Below, one piece after another: positions 1 through 11,116 of a stretch of DNA of 64,000 bases. Source of the stretch: Catalinimonas alkaloidigena (GTDB lineage Bacteria > Bacteroidota > Bacteroidia > Cytophagales > Flexibacteraceae); assembly GCF_900100765.1 (NCBI RefSeq), contig NZ_FNFO01000005.1, positions 124,001-188,000 of the forward strand, written 5' to 3'. The first letter of the stretch is position 1. Each line of letters begins with the position of its first letter. A program made the translations under genes and the position numbers. The notes under the pieces are model-generated. The model searched no databases. It was not told the origin of the DNA and saw nothing but the letters and a program-made list of their open reading frames with translations.

Positions 1-1188
1 ACACACGCGCGCGCCACTCTCCTGGATCTGCGCCACCAGGCTTTCGTTCAGATGGCACAGCACTTCCTCAAAGCGCAGCTCTTCGCTCACCAGCGTATCG
101 TCCGTCTGCACGCGCACCACTTCGGTCAGGTCTTTGACGGTTTCGGCGAGCCGCCCCGCCACTTTGCGGAGTTGTTGCAGCAGAATTTCTTTCTCTGCAC
201 TGTGGGCACTGCGGTCGTACAGTTCCAGAATAGTCGCCAGATTAGTCACCGGCGAGCGCAGGTTGTGGGAAACGATAAACGCAAATTCCTGCAACATCTG
301 GTTGCGGCCACGCAAGAGGTGCGTGGTCTCTTCCAGCGCCGCCACGTGGGTTTGCAGCTCGTGCTCCAACTGCTTCAGCAAGGTCACGTCGCGCGCCACC
401 GTCAACACCGCGGGCGCGCCCGCTTCGGACAGCGACAACGGTACTGCCGAGATGACGTAATTGCGGCGGATTCCCCCCTCGCCCGGAATGCCCGACAGGT
501 AGTCGAACGTACGGGCCTCGCCCGTCGCAATCACCTCCCGCACCTGCTGCACAAAGATTTCGGCCTGTGGCCCTGGTCGGCTCACCTCCTGAAACGTACG
601 ACCCTCGATCTGGTCAGGCGATATGCCGGCCAGGCGGCGGATCGACTGGTTGATGAACTTGTAGCGCATGTCTTCGTCGAGGTACGCCACAATGTCCGGA
701 TTGTGCTCGACCAGGGCTTTGAACTGTGCTTCGCTGCGACGCAGCTCCTGGTTGGCTTTTTCCAGCTCGGCCGTGCGTCGTTGCAGTGCCTCCTCCAGTT
801 CGGCGGGGGTTTTCAGGGCCAGGGCCTGAGGCGCCACCCGGTACATGGCGATGAGCGTGGTCCACGACACCAAGCCGGTGCCCAGCAACAAAAGGGCATT
901 GAACCGGTAGACCGGCACCCAGAACATGAGCGCGTCCATCAGGTGTGTCGCACCGCAGAACAAAATGAATGCGGTGAACCAGGCAAATATCTTCCGAAAG
1001 GGCAGATCGGGGCGCTTCCGCACCAGATAGAGTAACATGAGCGGAATGGCAAAATACGCGCTCCAGACGGCCAGATTCGCGCCGATGTACAACCACCCAT
1101 GCAGATCGCTCCAGCGACCGCAATGCCACCGAGCCGGAAAATCGGCGGTATCCCACAAATGCGTAAGAAAATGGTGTAGCTGATCCAT
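1..1188 (-). CDS. Ethylene-receptor-like sensor histidine kinase (3' end beyond the window)
   Basis: Reading the minus strand from the ATG at 1188 gives 396 open codons running off the window edge. Residues 1-120 hold three hydrophobic segments that match the plant ETR1 ethylene-binding domain: PARWHCGRW, then AYFAIP (residues 44-49), then FCGATHL with Cys78 and His82 at the positions of the copper-ligating Cys65 and His69 of ETR1. A coiled stretch (about 128-150) leads into a PAS domain (about 150-270, starting FKALVEHNPDIVAYLD). A HisKA dimerisation helix follows, with the H-box SHNLRSPVTNL and phospho-acceptor His308. The catalytic ATPase domain should lie outside the window. The residue aligned with ETR1 Asp25 is Asn38. 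Family knowledge: such proteins bind ethylene through Cu(I) in cyanobacteria and plants. Ethylene binding here is inference. Confidence 0.9.
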   Translation of the reverse strand, partial: MDQLHHFLTHLWDTADFPARWHCGRWSDLHGWLYIGANLAVWSAYFAIPLMLLYLVRKRPDLPFRKIFAWFTAFILFCGATHLMDALMFWVPVYRFNALLLLGTGLVSWTTLIAMYRVAPQALALKTPAELEEALQRRTAELEKANQELRRSEAQFKALVEHNPDIVAYLDEDMRYKFINQSIRRLAGISPDQIEGRTFQEVSRPGPQAEIFVQQVREVIATGEARTFDYLSGIPGEGGIRRNYVISAVPLSLSEAGAPAVLTVARDVTLLKQLEHELQTHVAALEETTHLLRGRNQMLQEFAFIVSHNLRSPVTNLATILELYDRSAHSAEKEILLQQLRKVAGRLAETVKDLTEVVRVQTDDTLVSEELRFEEVLCHLNESLVAQIQESGARVC

Positions 1189-1369
1189 AACCGGTGAGGT
1201 ACCCGACAAGAGCAGTCAAGCTACCTGCAACAACTCTATTAAACGACGAATGAACGATAATAATAGACGAAACAACATTGCAATATACAAGATCGGCGCT
1301 AGTTCCTTGCATCGCATTTGCCGCGAATCCTCCAAGGTCATGTAAGTAGTGCCCTGATTTTCAAGCGTT

Positions 1370-4300
1370 TTAGAACAACGCGGCCACCTGCATGCGGCCG
1401 ATGTGGACCGGGGCGGTCGACTGTGCTTTGCGGCCTTCGTACTGAAAGGTGAGTTGTAGGCCGTTGGCCAGTTTCTGCTGCCAGTTGACGGCCCACGTAA
1501 AGTTGTTGCCCGGCTGGAGGGCTTCCAGCATTTCGTACGCCAGGGGCGAATTGGCGTTGCCCGTAAACGCAATGCGCACGTATTGGAGCGACGCATTGAC
1601 GCTGCGGACCGAGACTTTCTGCCAGCGCAGTTCGGTACCGGCTTTGCTCACCGTAGCGCGCTCGGCACCGTCGAGGTTCTGTTTGCCGGAGCGGCTCAGC
1701 AATCCCGTCAGGCGGAAACTGGCACCCGGCTGCCACGACAACTCCGGGTTGAGCTCGCGAATCAGGATGGTGTAGTTGCGGTTGTCCAGAAAATCGGAGC
1801 GTGACGTGCGTTGCTGCTGAAATGCGGCCAGTTGCACGTTGAACTTGCGTTTCAGGTTCAGGCGCATGTTCAGCCGCAGTTCGTCGGTCTGTCGCGCGTC
1901 GAACCCCGCCGTCAGCAATTGCTTCTGCCGTAGCTGCAACGTACCCATGTCCCACCCAAACTGCGGATTGGTGCGGTTGAAAAAGAGGGTAGAACGCAGG
2001 GCCTGTTGTGTGGAAAGCAGATCTTCGTCGTCGACGGCGAGTAAAGGCACAAAGCGCTGAAACACACTGCCCTGGGTAATTTTCCGGTCGACGGTCCACG
2101 ACGAAACGTTCGTAAAACGCGACAGCAGATTGCGCAGGCCCTTTTTCTGCCGCCAGCCACGCGGTGCGTCCAGGTTCAGCCGGTATACCAGGTTGTTCGT
2201 AAAGGCCTTGACGTACTCGTTGGTGGGAACCAGAATTTTGATGTAGAGCCGCCGGTCGGGATTGACCGCCTCCACAAACTCGTTCAGTTCCTGGATGCCG
2301 TTGCCGTTGTAATCGATCCAGTCGTGCGTGCCCTGCCCCGGTTCCAGCGCCGGAATGTACTGAAACTCGCGCCGCAGTTCGCGTCCCGTTGCGGTAGCAA
2401 ACGTCAGTTCGGAACGGATGTGGCGCTCCAGCAGATCGGCCGACCAGTCGAGGCGTCCCTGCACCGTCTCTTCGCCCCGCGCCAGCGAGTCGCCGGTCTC
2501 CGATGCGTTGACGTAGTCCAGCTTTCGGTAGGTGCCCGTAAAGCCCAGCGTCTGGTGTTTGCCCAGCGGCGTACTCACCCCTAGGTTCCCGGTTTGCGCC
2601 TCGGTGTTCCGGACCAACTCGCCCCGTTGAGGCAGGCGGTCGTAGCGCAGGCTGTAGTCGGCCGTGAGGCGGGTACGCGCCGTGTCGGGCGTGTGCAGGT
2701 AAAAGCGGTGCTCTTCGTAATTCATCGCCGTCCGCACGATCGAATCCGTGCCGGGCGCATAGATCCGGTTGTGGTCCAGGTTGTAGGTATAGCCCGGCAC
2801 GAGCCAGCGCCCCTGGTAGGCCAGATCGAGGCTGAGCCGCTCCCATTCGGAGTCGTAGTCCTGGCGCTGGTTGCGGAGCAGAAACGCCTGTGTGCGGAGT
2901 TGAAACCGCCAGATTTCCTTGGCCGCCTCCAGCGTCTGTTGCGTGCCCGACACGTTTTCGCCTTTGTCGCGGAGGCTGAAGCGATACAGCAGTCGGTTGT
3001 TCAGGTCGCGCATCAGGCCGGTGTGCACATTCAGGAGGTGGTCGTCGGCCCGCAACGTATCGCCCTGGTTTGCACTCCAATCCCGGTCGAATTCCACGTC
3101 GCGGAACCGGTCGATGGGATTGAAATAGGAGCTGAGGTATTCGTAGTCGACGCCCGCCATCCAGCGCGTTTTCTCCCAGAACCCCAGCGCACGGCCTTCG
3201 TTCAGGTAGCCCAGCTTCAGAGCCCGGCCCTGGTCATCGTCGGCATCCAGCTTGGAAAAACGGTTTTTGTCGTAGCCGGAAAAGGCCACTTCCGTGTAGA
3301 ACTTCTCCCCTTCGCGCAGCCGGAAATTGGCTCCCAACGTGGTCAGGCGGCGGCGGTTGGGGGTCGGGATGAGCCGCACGGGCCGGTAGCGCCCCTGCCC
3401 CGGTCCTACCCAGTCGAACACGCGCCCGTTGTAAACGCCCTTTCGCTGCACGTAGTCGCCCTGACCATAGCCGACATCCGAAAAAACCACACGGTAGACC
3501 GTATCCTGCGGGTTTGTGGCGAACACGTAGGTCGGGTATACCGTGCCGTTGTAGAGCGTATCGCGCTGCACGTACAGCACTTCGTTTTCTGTAAAATCGA
3601 CCCGCTGCGCCCCGTCGATCACTGCCTGATTCAGGTCATCGCCGATCAGGCTCAGCCGACGCCGGGCGGCCGTGTCCAGCTCCACCGTCAGCGGATTGTT
3701 GCGGTTGTCACCTTCCTGGTAGTGGTTGAAAAATACGTCGAACTTCCCGACAGTCTGGTAATGCGACGCGTTGAAAATCGTGCGGCTGTAGTTGCGTTCG
3801 GCATACTCGAAGTCGACCCGCACGCGGGAGTACTGGGTGATGACGATGCGCTGCGTAAAGGTGATTTCGGCCTGGTTGTAGTCGATGACGTAATCGTTGT
3901 TGAAGCCACGCGTCAGCAACCGTCCGTCCAGAAACACCCGCTCCGAATTGGCCAGGACGATGATGCCCGTTTCGCCATTCGGCCCCACCAGACGGTACGG
4001 CCCCTGCACCCCCTCCTGTACGGCCAACTGCGGCGTGGAGTAAAACTTTCCTTTTGCGGCGGCGGCGCTGACGGTGGTGGTGGCCTGCCCCTTTTCGCCG
4101 GTCGCGTAAGTCGCCTGCGCCTGCCCGCCCTGCACGTTTTTGTAATAGCGCAGAAACGCCGATGGCGGATTTTTCAGCACAATGTCGCCCGCCGTCAACC
4201 GTCCTTTCTGATGCTCCAGCGTCAGGTAAACCTGGTCGAATTCCTGCAACTGCTGCGTGTTGCCTTCCGGCTGAAACGGCACGTTCTGGTCCGAAATGAC

Positions 4301-4831
4301 GCCGGTGAGTTTGATGTCGGGTGTCAGTTGCCCTTCCAACTGCAAATTGAGGGTGGAATTGACAAAAACGTTCTGGTTGTTGCCGAACGAGATGCCCCGC
4401 GTGATGCTCCCGTTTTTGCTGATGCCCGGCGTGTTGAACAGCTGCTCGCGGGTTTCGGAGGGTCCCCGGAACGAAACGTCGTCGAAATAATAGTCGGTCG
4501 AGTCGTACGCCTCAGGGTCGCGGTGAAAGCGGGGCGCGTCGAACCGCAGCGGAAATACGCGGTAGCAGATCGTGACGGAGTCGGGCAGTTGTTCCGGAAA
4601 GGCGAAACGCAGGGTGTGGGTGTTCAGCTCGTAGTCGACGCTGTCGAGGCCGTGGCGGACGTCGGTCAGGTGGATGGAGCCGGGCACGAGGCTGAGCGAA
4701 TCGAGCGTAATGCCGGTCGGTACGACCGCCACACGGCGGCACCGGAGGTTGGAAAACTGCGCCCATGCCGGAACCGACAGGAGGCATCCCACCCAGATGA
4801 GGAATCCGTACCCGAGTACCCGACGTTTCAC
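1370..4831 (-). CDS. Very large secreted outer-membrane protein, beta-barrel-like, unrecognised family
   Basis: A 1153-residue protein when started at the GTG at 4831, which begins MKRRVLGYGF and gives a clean signal peptide ending PAWAQ. A GGGAG box lies five bases upstream of that GTG, which favours it over the longer frame starting at 4867. The body is rich in alternating aromatic and charged residues and short beta-strand-like stretches, for example TRGISFGNNQNVFVNSTLNL near the N-terminus and VYVQRDTLYNGTVYPTYVF in the middle, and it ends in an aromatic residue (VAALF). This fits a large outer-membrane barrel or surface protein of Bacteroidota. No TonB box, carboxypeptidase-like domain or T9SS sorting domain was seen, so it is not an ordinary SusC-type receptor. 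Function is unknown. Confidence 0.8.
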   Translation of the reverse strand: MKRRVLGYGFLIWVGCLLSVPAWAQFSNLRCRRVAVVPTGITLDSLSLVPGSIHLTDVRHGLDSVDYELNTHTLRFAFPEQLPDSVTICYRVFPLRFDAPRFHRDPEAYDSTDYYFDDVSFRGPSETREQLFNTPGISKNGSITRGISFGNNQNVFVNSTLNLQLEGQLTPDIKLTGVISDQNVPFQPEGNTQQLQEFDQVYLTLEHQKGRLTAGDIVLKNPPSAFLRYYKNVQGGQAQATYATGEKGQATTTVSAAAAKGKFYSTPQLAVQEGVQGPYRLVGPNGETGIIVLANSERVFLDGRLLTRGFNNDYVIDYNQAEITFTQRIVITQYSRVRVDFEYAERNYSRTIFNASHYQTVGKFDVFFNHYQEGDNRNNPLTVELDTAARRRLSLIGDDLNQAVIDGAQRVDFTENEVLYVQRDTLYNGTVYPTYVFATNPQDTVYRVVFSDVGYGQGDYVQRKGVYNGRVFDWVGPGQGRYRPVRLIPTPNRRRLTTLGANFRLREGEKFYTEVAFSGYDKNRFSKLDADDDQGRALKLGYLNEGRALGFWEKTRWMAGVDYEYLSSYFNPIDRFRDVEFDRDWSANQGDTLRADDHLLNVHTGLMRDLNNRLLYRFSLRDKGENVSGTQQTLEAAKEIWRFQLRTQAFLLRNQRQDYDSEWERLSLDLAYQGRWLVPGYTYNLDHNRIYAPGTDSIVRTAMNYEEHRFYLHTPDTARTRLTADYSLRYDRLPQRGELVRNTEAQTGNLGVSTPLGKHQTLGFTGTYRKLDYVNASETGDSLARGEETVQGRLDWSADLLERHIRSELTFATATGRELRREFQYIPALEPGQGTHDWIDYNGNGIQELNEFVEAVNPDRRLYIKILVPTNEYVKAFTNNLVYRLNLDAPRGWRQKKGLRNLLSRFTNVSSWTVDRKITQGSVFQRFVPLLAVDDEDLLSTQQALRSTLFFNRTNPQFGWDMGTLQLRQKQLLTAGFDARQTDELRLNMRLNLKRKFNVQLAAFQQQRTSRSDFLDNRNYTILIRELNPELSWQPGASFRLTGLLSRSGKQNLDGAERATVSKAGTELRWQKVSVRSVNASLQYVRIAFTGNANSPLAYEMLEALQPGNNFTWAVNWQQKLANGLQLTFQYEGRKAQSTAPVHIGRMQVAALF

Positions 4832-5152
4832 GATAACTCCCAGACAATGAGGCACAAGGCCAACCAATATACAAGTTTACCCAAATTCGGTTCGTTTCTC
4901 CTACCACAGCGTAAGGTTCCGTGGCAGAACGCTCAAAATCAGCACGTTACTTCTTCGGATTCCGCCCCCTGTACCGGATGCCAACTCCACGGTATTTTCG
5001 CATGCTCAACCCAACCCGCCATGTCTACCCAACGAACGAATTTCCTGCACATTGCTGTCGGGCCGGGTCCCATTGCATTTGCGCCGGGAACGCGCCTGAC
5101 CCTTGATGCGGAAATAGGAAAACCGCTGTAACTTTCGGCCTTTCCGTTTGCG
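4832..5152. other. Intergenic region between divergent genes
   Basis: This 321-base spacer separates the minus-strand outer-membrane protein from the plus-strand TIGR02587 gene, so it should hold both promoters. A TAACTTTC sequence near 5128 resembles the Bacteroidota -7 element, but a TTTG element at the expected distance was not found. No convincing small gene was seen. Confidence 0.4.
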
Positions 5153-6001
5153 ATGCGTCCCCTTGCTGACTCGTTCAAAGAATACGGCCGCGGCATTGTC
5201 GGTGGCTTTCTGTTTAGTTTGCCCATGCTCTACACGATGGAGGTATGGCAGACCGGCTTTATCATCCAGCCCCCGTACCTGATCTGCTACATGGTGGCGG
5301 CCTTCGGGCTTCTGCTGGGCTACAACCGCTTCGCGGGGATGCGACCGGAATCGACCTGGCAGGCCATTCTGATCGATTCGGTGGAGGAAATGGGTCTCGG
5401 CATTCTGCTGTCCATTCTGGTGCTCTGGCTGACAGGCCGTATTGAATTTGCCACCATGCCGCTGGACCAGATTCTGGGAACGGTGATGGTGGAATCGATG
5501 CCCGTGGCGATTGGCATTTCGGTCGGCACGGCCCAATTGGGGGTCTCGCCCGAGGAGGACGAAGCACCGGCCACCGCGCGGGGCGAAGGGCCCGACGCTC
5601 ACCCGCGCGAACGCCTGGGTCGCACCCTGACGCTGGCGACCTGCGGTGGCGTGCTGGTGGCGGCCAATGTGGCGCCTACCGAAGAGATCATCAAAACCGC
5701 CTACGAAATTGTCCCCTACCAGGCGCTGCTCCTGCTGCTGTTCGCGCTGGTGCTGGTGGTGGCGATTCTCTACTACGTCGACTTCCGGGGAACGCAGACC
5801 GGCCAGGACGGTCCTTTGGTGGTAGACGTTCTCTACGAAAGTACGCTGGCCCTGACCGTAGCCATGGCCCTTTCCGCGCTGATGCTCCTGTTTTTCCTGC
5901 AATTGGAAGACATTTCGCTGGAAATGGCCCTGATCGAAACCGTAGTGTTAACCGTGCCCGCCGCGCTGGGCACTTCCGCCGCCCGACTCCTCATCAAATG
6001 A
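5153..6001 (+). CDS. TIGR02587-family integral membrane protein
   Basis: A 282-residue polytopic membrane protein with about seven hydrophobic segments. The first follows the GRGIVGGFLFSLPMLYTMEV stretch near residue 14, which with the VAPTEEI motif near 180 is typical of the TIGR02587 family. A short charged, proline-rich loop (about residues 128-155, EEDEAPATARGEG) splits the protein into two membrane halves. Its stop codon overlaps the start of the next gene by four bases (ATGA), and that neighbour is the usual TIGR02588 partner, which supports both calls. The biochemical function of the family is not known. Confidence 0.85.
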   Translation: MRPLADSFKEYGRGIVGGFLFSLPMLYTMEVWQTGFIIQPPYLICYMVAAFGLLLGYNRFAGMRPESTWQAILIDSVEEMGLGILLSILVLWLTGRIEFATMPLDQILGTVMVESMPVAIGISVGTAQLGVSPEEDEAPATARGEGPDAHPRERLGRTLTLATCGGVLVAANVAPTEEIIKTAYEIVPYQALLLLLFALVLVVAILYYVDFRGTQTGQDGPLVVDVLYESTLALTVAMALSALMLLFFLQLEDISLEMALIETVVLTVPAALGTSAARLLIK

Positions 6002-6381
6002 AACCAGAAAAAAACGGATTGGAATGGTCTGTCTTCGGCATCAGCCTGTTGCTGATTGCCGCTGCCCTCGCCTTCCTGGGATACCTGTGGGCCACCCGCC
6101 AGCCCACGCCGCCTGATTTGCAGGCCACTGCCCATCCTGCCGAACCCCACGCCGATTACTATGCCGTGCCCGTCACGGTCACCAACCAGGGCGGCATGTC
6201 GGCCGAAAGTGTTCAACTGGAAGTGGTGCTGGAAACCCAAGGACAGGCCCTCGAGACAGGCGAACTCACCTTCGACTACTGCCCCCGGCAATCGACCCGG
6301 AACGGCTGGGTCGGTTTTCACCACAACCCTGCCCAGGCCGACACTGTCCGCGTCCGCGTCGTCAGTTACCTGGAACCGTGA
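5998..6381 (+). CDS. TIGR02588-family single-pass membrane protein
   Basis: A 127-residue protein with one N-terminal transmembrane helix (about residues 10-32, ISLLLIAAALAFLGYLW) followed by an extracytoplasmic domain of about 90 residues. That domain contains YYAVPVTVTNQGGMSAE, a beta-sandwich-like pattern resembling DUF11/CARDB-type folds. It is translationally coupled to the upstream TIGR02587 gene through an ATGA overlap. The two families are regularly adjacent, so they probably form a complex. The role is unknown. Confidence 0.8.
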   Translation: MKPEKNGLEWSVFGISLLLIAAALAFLGYLWATRQPTPPDLQATAHPAEPHADYYAVPVTVTNQGGMSAESVQLEVVLETQGQALETGELTFDYCPRQSTRNGWVGFHHNPAQADTVRVRVVSYLEP

Positions 6382-6385
6382 GGCG

Positions 6386-7711
<1,326 letters not shown>

Positions 7712-8023
7712 AAAGAAAAGTAGGTGTTCGTAAAATTATGTTTCGTGCAGAAGCTTTTGGAGATGCTTCGCGTACGGTAGAGAAACGGCATATTAACGCT
7801 ATCACCTCGCCCCCCAGACCAGAGAGTCCAAACGTTGCAGCGCGTCCCCCATCAACCGTTACGAGTAGCGACGGATTTAACTCGCCGCTACGGATGGACG
7901 CGACAATTTGCTCCCTACGCTTTCTGTTTTAGTGGCATCAGGTCCGGAGAAAAGAGGCAGGTCACGCTTTCACGCCAAACGCAAAAGGCCTACCGGAGCG
8001 GCAAGCCTTTTGCGTGAATCCAT
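7712..8023. other. Intergenic region with terminator hairpin
   Basis: This 312-base spacer lies between two minus-strand genes. It contains the hairpin downstream of the oxidoreductase (listed separately) and presumably the promoter of the fucosidase. Nothing else was recognised. Confidence 0.4.
7979..8015 (-). terminator. Terminator-like hairpin after the Gfo/Idh gene
   Basis: Perfect 11-base inverted repeat (arm ACGCAAAAGGC at 7979-7989, partner at 8005-8015) with a 15-base loop, starting nine bases past the stop codon of the minus-strand oxidoreductase. The following T tract is short. Confidence 0.6.
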
Positions 8024-9331
8024 TCAGGAAACCCGGCCCGGCATCGGAACGGGATAGTGGCCGTTGGCGTCGGGCACCACGGGCGGCGTAGCGTCGAACG
8101 CGAAGCGCGTCGGCATCAGGCTTTCGTCCGATTTCAGGAGTTCGTCCCACACGATCTGCTGACCGGTGTAGGTCGCATGGCGGCCCATGATGGCGGTCAG
8201 CGTGCTCTTCGCGCCGTTTTCGGCATCCACGAATTTGTGCTCGCCGTTGGCAATCGCGGCAAACAACTCGTCGTGTTCCTGTTGGTAGGGATCGGGATCG
8301 TCGCGGTCGCGGTGACGCCACACGGTGTTGCCCTTCAGGTCGGTGATGATGCCGTCGCTGCTGGCCCGTCCTTTGGTACCGGTGAAGTACTCGGCGACGC
8401 GGTCGAGGCAGCCGGGCATGTGGCGGCACTGGCTGCTGACCACGGTCCCGTCGGCGTACTCAAATTCGACAAAATGGTGGTCGTAAATCTGTCCGTGGTC
8501 GAGTCCGGTCCGCACGAGGCGTCCCCCCTGCCCCTGCGCTTTCACAGGATAGCCCTGTTTCACCCAGTTGGCCACGTCGATGTTGTGGATGTGCTGTTCC
8601 AGAATGTGGTCACCGCACAGCCAGGTAAAGTAGTACCAGTTGCGCATCTGGTATTCCATCTCGGTCTGTTGCGCTTCGCGGGGCCGCACCCACACGCCTC
8701 CCGAATTCCAGTAGACCTGCCCGCTCGTCACGTCGCCGATGGCCCCGTCGTGGATGCGCTTGACCAGCTCACGGTATTTGGTTTCGTAATGGCGCTGTAG
8801 CCCCACCACCACGTTCAGTTTTTTCTTTTTCGCCTCTTCGGCGGCGGCCAGCACCTTGTGGATGCCGGGCACGTCGGTCGCGACGGGCTTCTCCATAAAG
8901 ACGTGTTTCCCCTGCCGAATGGCCTCTTCGAAGTGGATGGGCCGGAAACCGGGAGGCGTCGCCAGAATCACCACGTCGGCCAGCGAAATGGCTTCCTTGT
9001 AGGCATCGAACCCGACGAACTTGGCTTTCTTTTTGACCTTCACTTTTTTGTCGCCGTGCTTCTGCATCAGGTTGCCGTAGCTTTCTTCGAGTTGATTTTC
9101 GAAGGCATCGGCCATGGCGACCAGTTCGACGTTCTGGCTCGTGCTCAGGGCCTGACTGGCCGCGCCGGTACCCCGGCCGCCGCAACCGATCACCGCCACT
9201 TTGATGGGGCCGTCGGTCGCACCGGCGTACGCGCCGTAGGGCAAGGTATTCAGCAGGAGGCCGCCCGCCGCCAGGGCGGAGCCCTTCACAAAATCACGAC
9301 GGGAAAGCGGTGGAAACGTAGGTGTGTTCAT
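8024..9331 (-). CDS. Gfo/Idh/MocA family oxidoreductase with Tat signal
   Basis: A 435-residue protein when started at the ATG at 9331. That start puts a twin-arginine signal (LSRRDFVKGSALAAGGLLL) right at the N-terminus, so the longer frame to 9499 is rejected. A Rossmann fold with the dinucleotide motif GCGGRGTG follows, then the family signature EKPVATD and HIHNIDVANWVKQGYP in the C-terminal domain. Family members use NAD(P) to oxidise or rearrange sugars and related alcohols, and Tat-exported ones are common in Bacteroidota. The neighbouring GH29 gene suggests a glycan-related role; a GH109-like glycosidase activity is an alternative that cannot be excluded. Confidence 0.9.
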   Translation of the reverse strand: MNTPTFPPLSRRDFVKGSALAAGGLLLNTLPYGAYAGATDGPIKVAVIGCGGRGTGAASQALSTSQNVELVAMADAFENQLEESYGNLMQKHGDKKVKVKKKAKFVGFDAYKEAISLADVVILATPPGFRPIHFEEAIRQGKHVFMEKPVATDVPGIHKVLAAAEEAKKKKLNVVVGLQRHYETKYRELVKRIHDGAIGDVTSGQVYWNSGGVWVRPREAQQTEMEYQMRNWYYFTWLCGDHILEQHIHNIDVANWVKQGYPVKAQGQGGRLVRTGLDHGQIYDHHFVEFEYADGTVVSSQCRHMPGCLDRVAEYFTGTKGRASSDGIITDLKGNTVWRHRDRDDPDPYQQEHDELFAAIANGEHKFVDAENGAKSTLTAIMGRHATYTGQQIVWDELLKSDESLMPTRFAFDATPPVVPDANGHYPVPMPGRVS

Positions 9332-9342
9332 AGGAGGGAATA

Positions 9343-9603
9343 TTAGGAAATTAGAAGTTCCAGGTTGGGAGGTTCCAAGGTAAGAAGATCCACCGAAAAA
9401 GGAAGTGCTGCGGATCGTGTTTGCGGAGACAAGACTAGAAACACAAATAGGTAGAGCAACGGCAGTAAGAGGATCAGTAGTAAAACAACCCAGTTCCACT
9501 TATTGCGCTTCAGAAAATAGAGGATGGCCACCCCTATCCCCAACAGAAGCAGGATCTAGAGGATGATCGAAATAGGTGATATGGTAACTGTCACTATTTC
9601 CAT
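9343..9603 (-). pseudogene. Small two-helix membrane protein ORF broken by an in-frame TAG
   Basis: From the ATG at 9603 the frame reads MEIVTVTISPISIIL, then TAG at 9556-9558, and continues in the same frame with ILLLLGIGVAILYFLKRN and WNWVVLLLILLLPLLYLFVF, two strong hydrophobic segments split by KRNK. The continuity of the hydrophobic pattern across the stop suggests an 86-residue membrane protein with a nonsense change. Alternatively translation starts at the TTG at 9543 and the upstream part is fortuitous. It lies just upstream of the oxidoreductase (12 bases). No family was recognised. Confidence 0.4.
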
Positions 9604-9675
9604 CTTCTTCTATGGAACTCGTTTAAAGTTTTCTGTCAACGAGCTAGCGCATCTATCTTAAGAAATATGTTCTGT

Positions 9676-9717
9676 GACTTTTTGTCATCGTCCCGGCGGG
9701 GAACCGCACAAAAAGTC
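9676..9717. repeat. Inverted repeat with TGTCATC core
   Basis: Perfect 10-base arms (GACTTTTTGT at 9676-9685 and its complement at 9708-9717) around a GC-rich loop. The loop segment at 9690-9707 matches 14564-14581 at 17 of 18 positions, linking it to the other intergenic TGTCA elements of this window. Confidence 0.55.
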
Positions 9718-9931
9718 GCAAAAAAACGCTAGGAAATTCAATGCTTCGGCACGGTCGGACGGCCGATGCCGCCGCCCCGCCCACACAAGGCCACCGCGCC
9801 CCTCGCTGAATTTCCGGACGGTTGGCCGCTGCCGCCAACGCGCCTCAGCATCGCGTAACCTAAACTTGTAAATGCGAATGCCTTTACAATCCATTTTGAG
9901 AAGAAAGGAAGTTGATCGGTTATCTCGACTG

Positions 9932-9981
9932 GCTTCAGGTTGAACCTGAAGCTTACGAACACAGGGAAGCTTTCAGCTTCC
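9932..9981. repeat. Pair of short palindromes
   Basis: GCTTCAGGTT at 9932-9941 is followed after one base by its exact reverse complement (9943-9952). A second stem, GGAAGC at 9965-9970 paired with GCTTCC at 9976-9981, follows closely. Such back-to-back palindromes outside genes resemble REP-type or transposon-end structures. Confidence 0.5.
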
Positions 9982-10076
9982 TGCTATTCCAAGAAGTTTA
10001 AGAAGCTAAAAGCTTTCAATAAATTCTTGACGTCTCAGACCACGCATCCCAGCTACAAACTAAAACTTATTCTATA

Positions 10077-10113
10077 GCGACGGAGGGGCTGCCCCCGCGG
10101 TTAATTCCGTCGC
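10077..10113 (-). terminator. Hairpin after the FGE-fold gene
   Basis: Perfect 8-base stem GCGACGGA / TCCGTCGC with a nested GGGG/CCCC stem in the loop, 26 bases past the stop of the minus-strand gene at 10139. There is no strong T tract, so termination activity is inferred from position. Confidence 0.45.
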
Positions 10114-10138
10114 CACGGATATAGAAAAGGGCCCTCTT

Positions 10139-11116
<978 letters not shown>

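Larger units (their letters stand above)
9604..10138. other. Gene-free, palindrome-rich spacer
   Basis: A 535-base stretch without a credible gene on either strand. It holds a 10-base inverted repeat (9676-9717), two short near-perfect palindromes (9932-9981) and the hairpin after the sulfatase-modifying-fold gene (10077-10113). It may be a remnant of a mobile or dispersed repeat. Confidence 0.5.

Noticed and set aside
2594-5131. 845-codon open frame on the plus strand
   Set aside because: It is antisense to the large outer-membrane protein gene and is biased to valine, arginine and glycine with no domain. Such long shadows are expected in GC-rich coding DNA.
5100-5152. Bacteroidota-type promoter before the TIGR02587 gene
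   Set aside because: TAACTTTC resembles the -7 element, but the nearest TTG lies 23 bases away instead of about 19, so it is not reported as a promoter.
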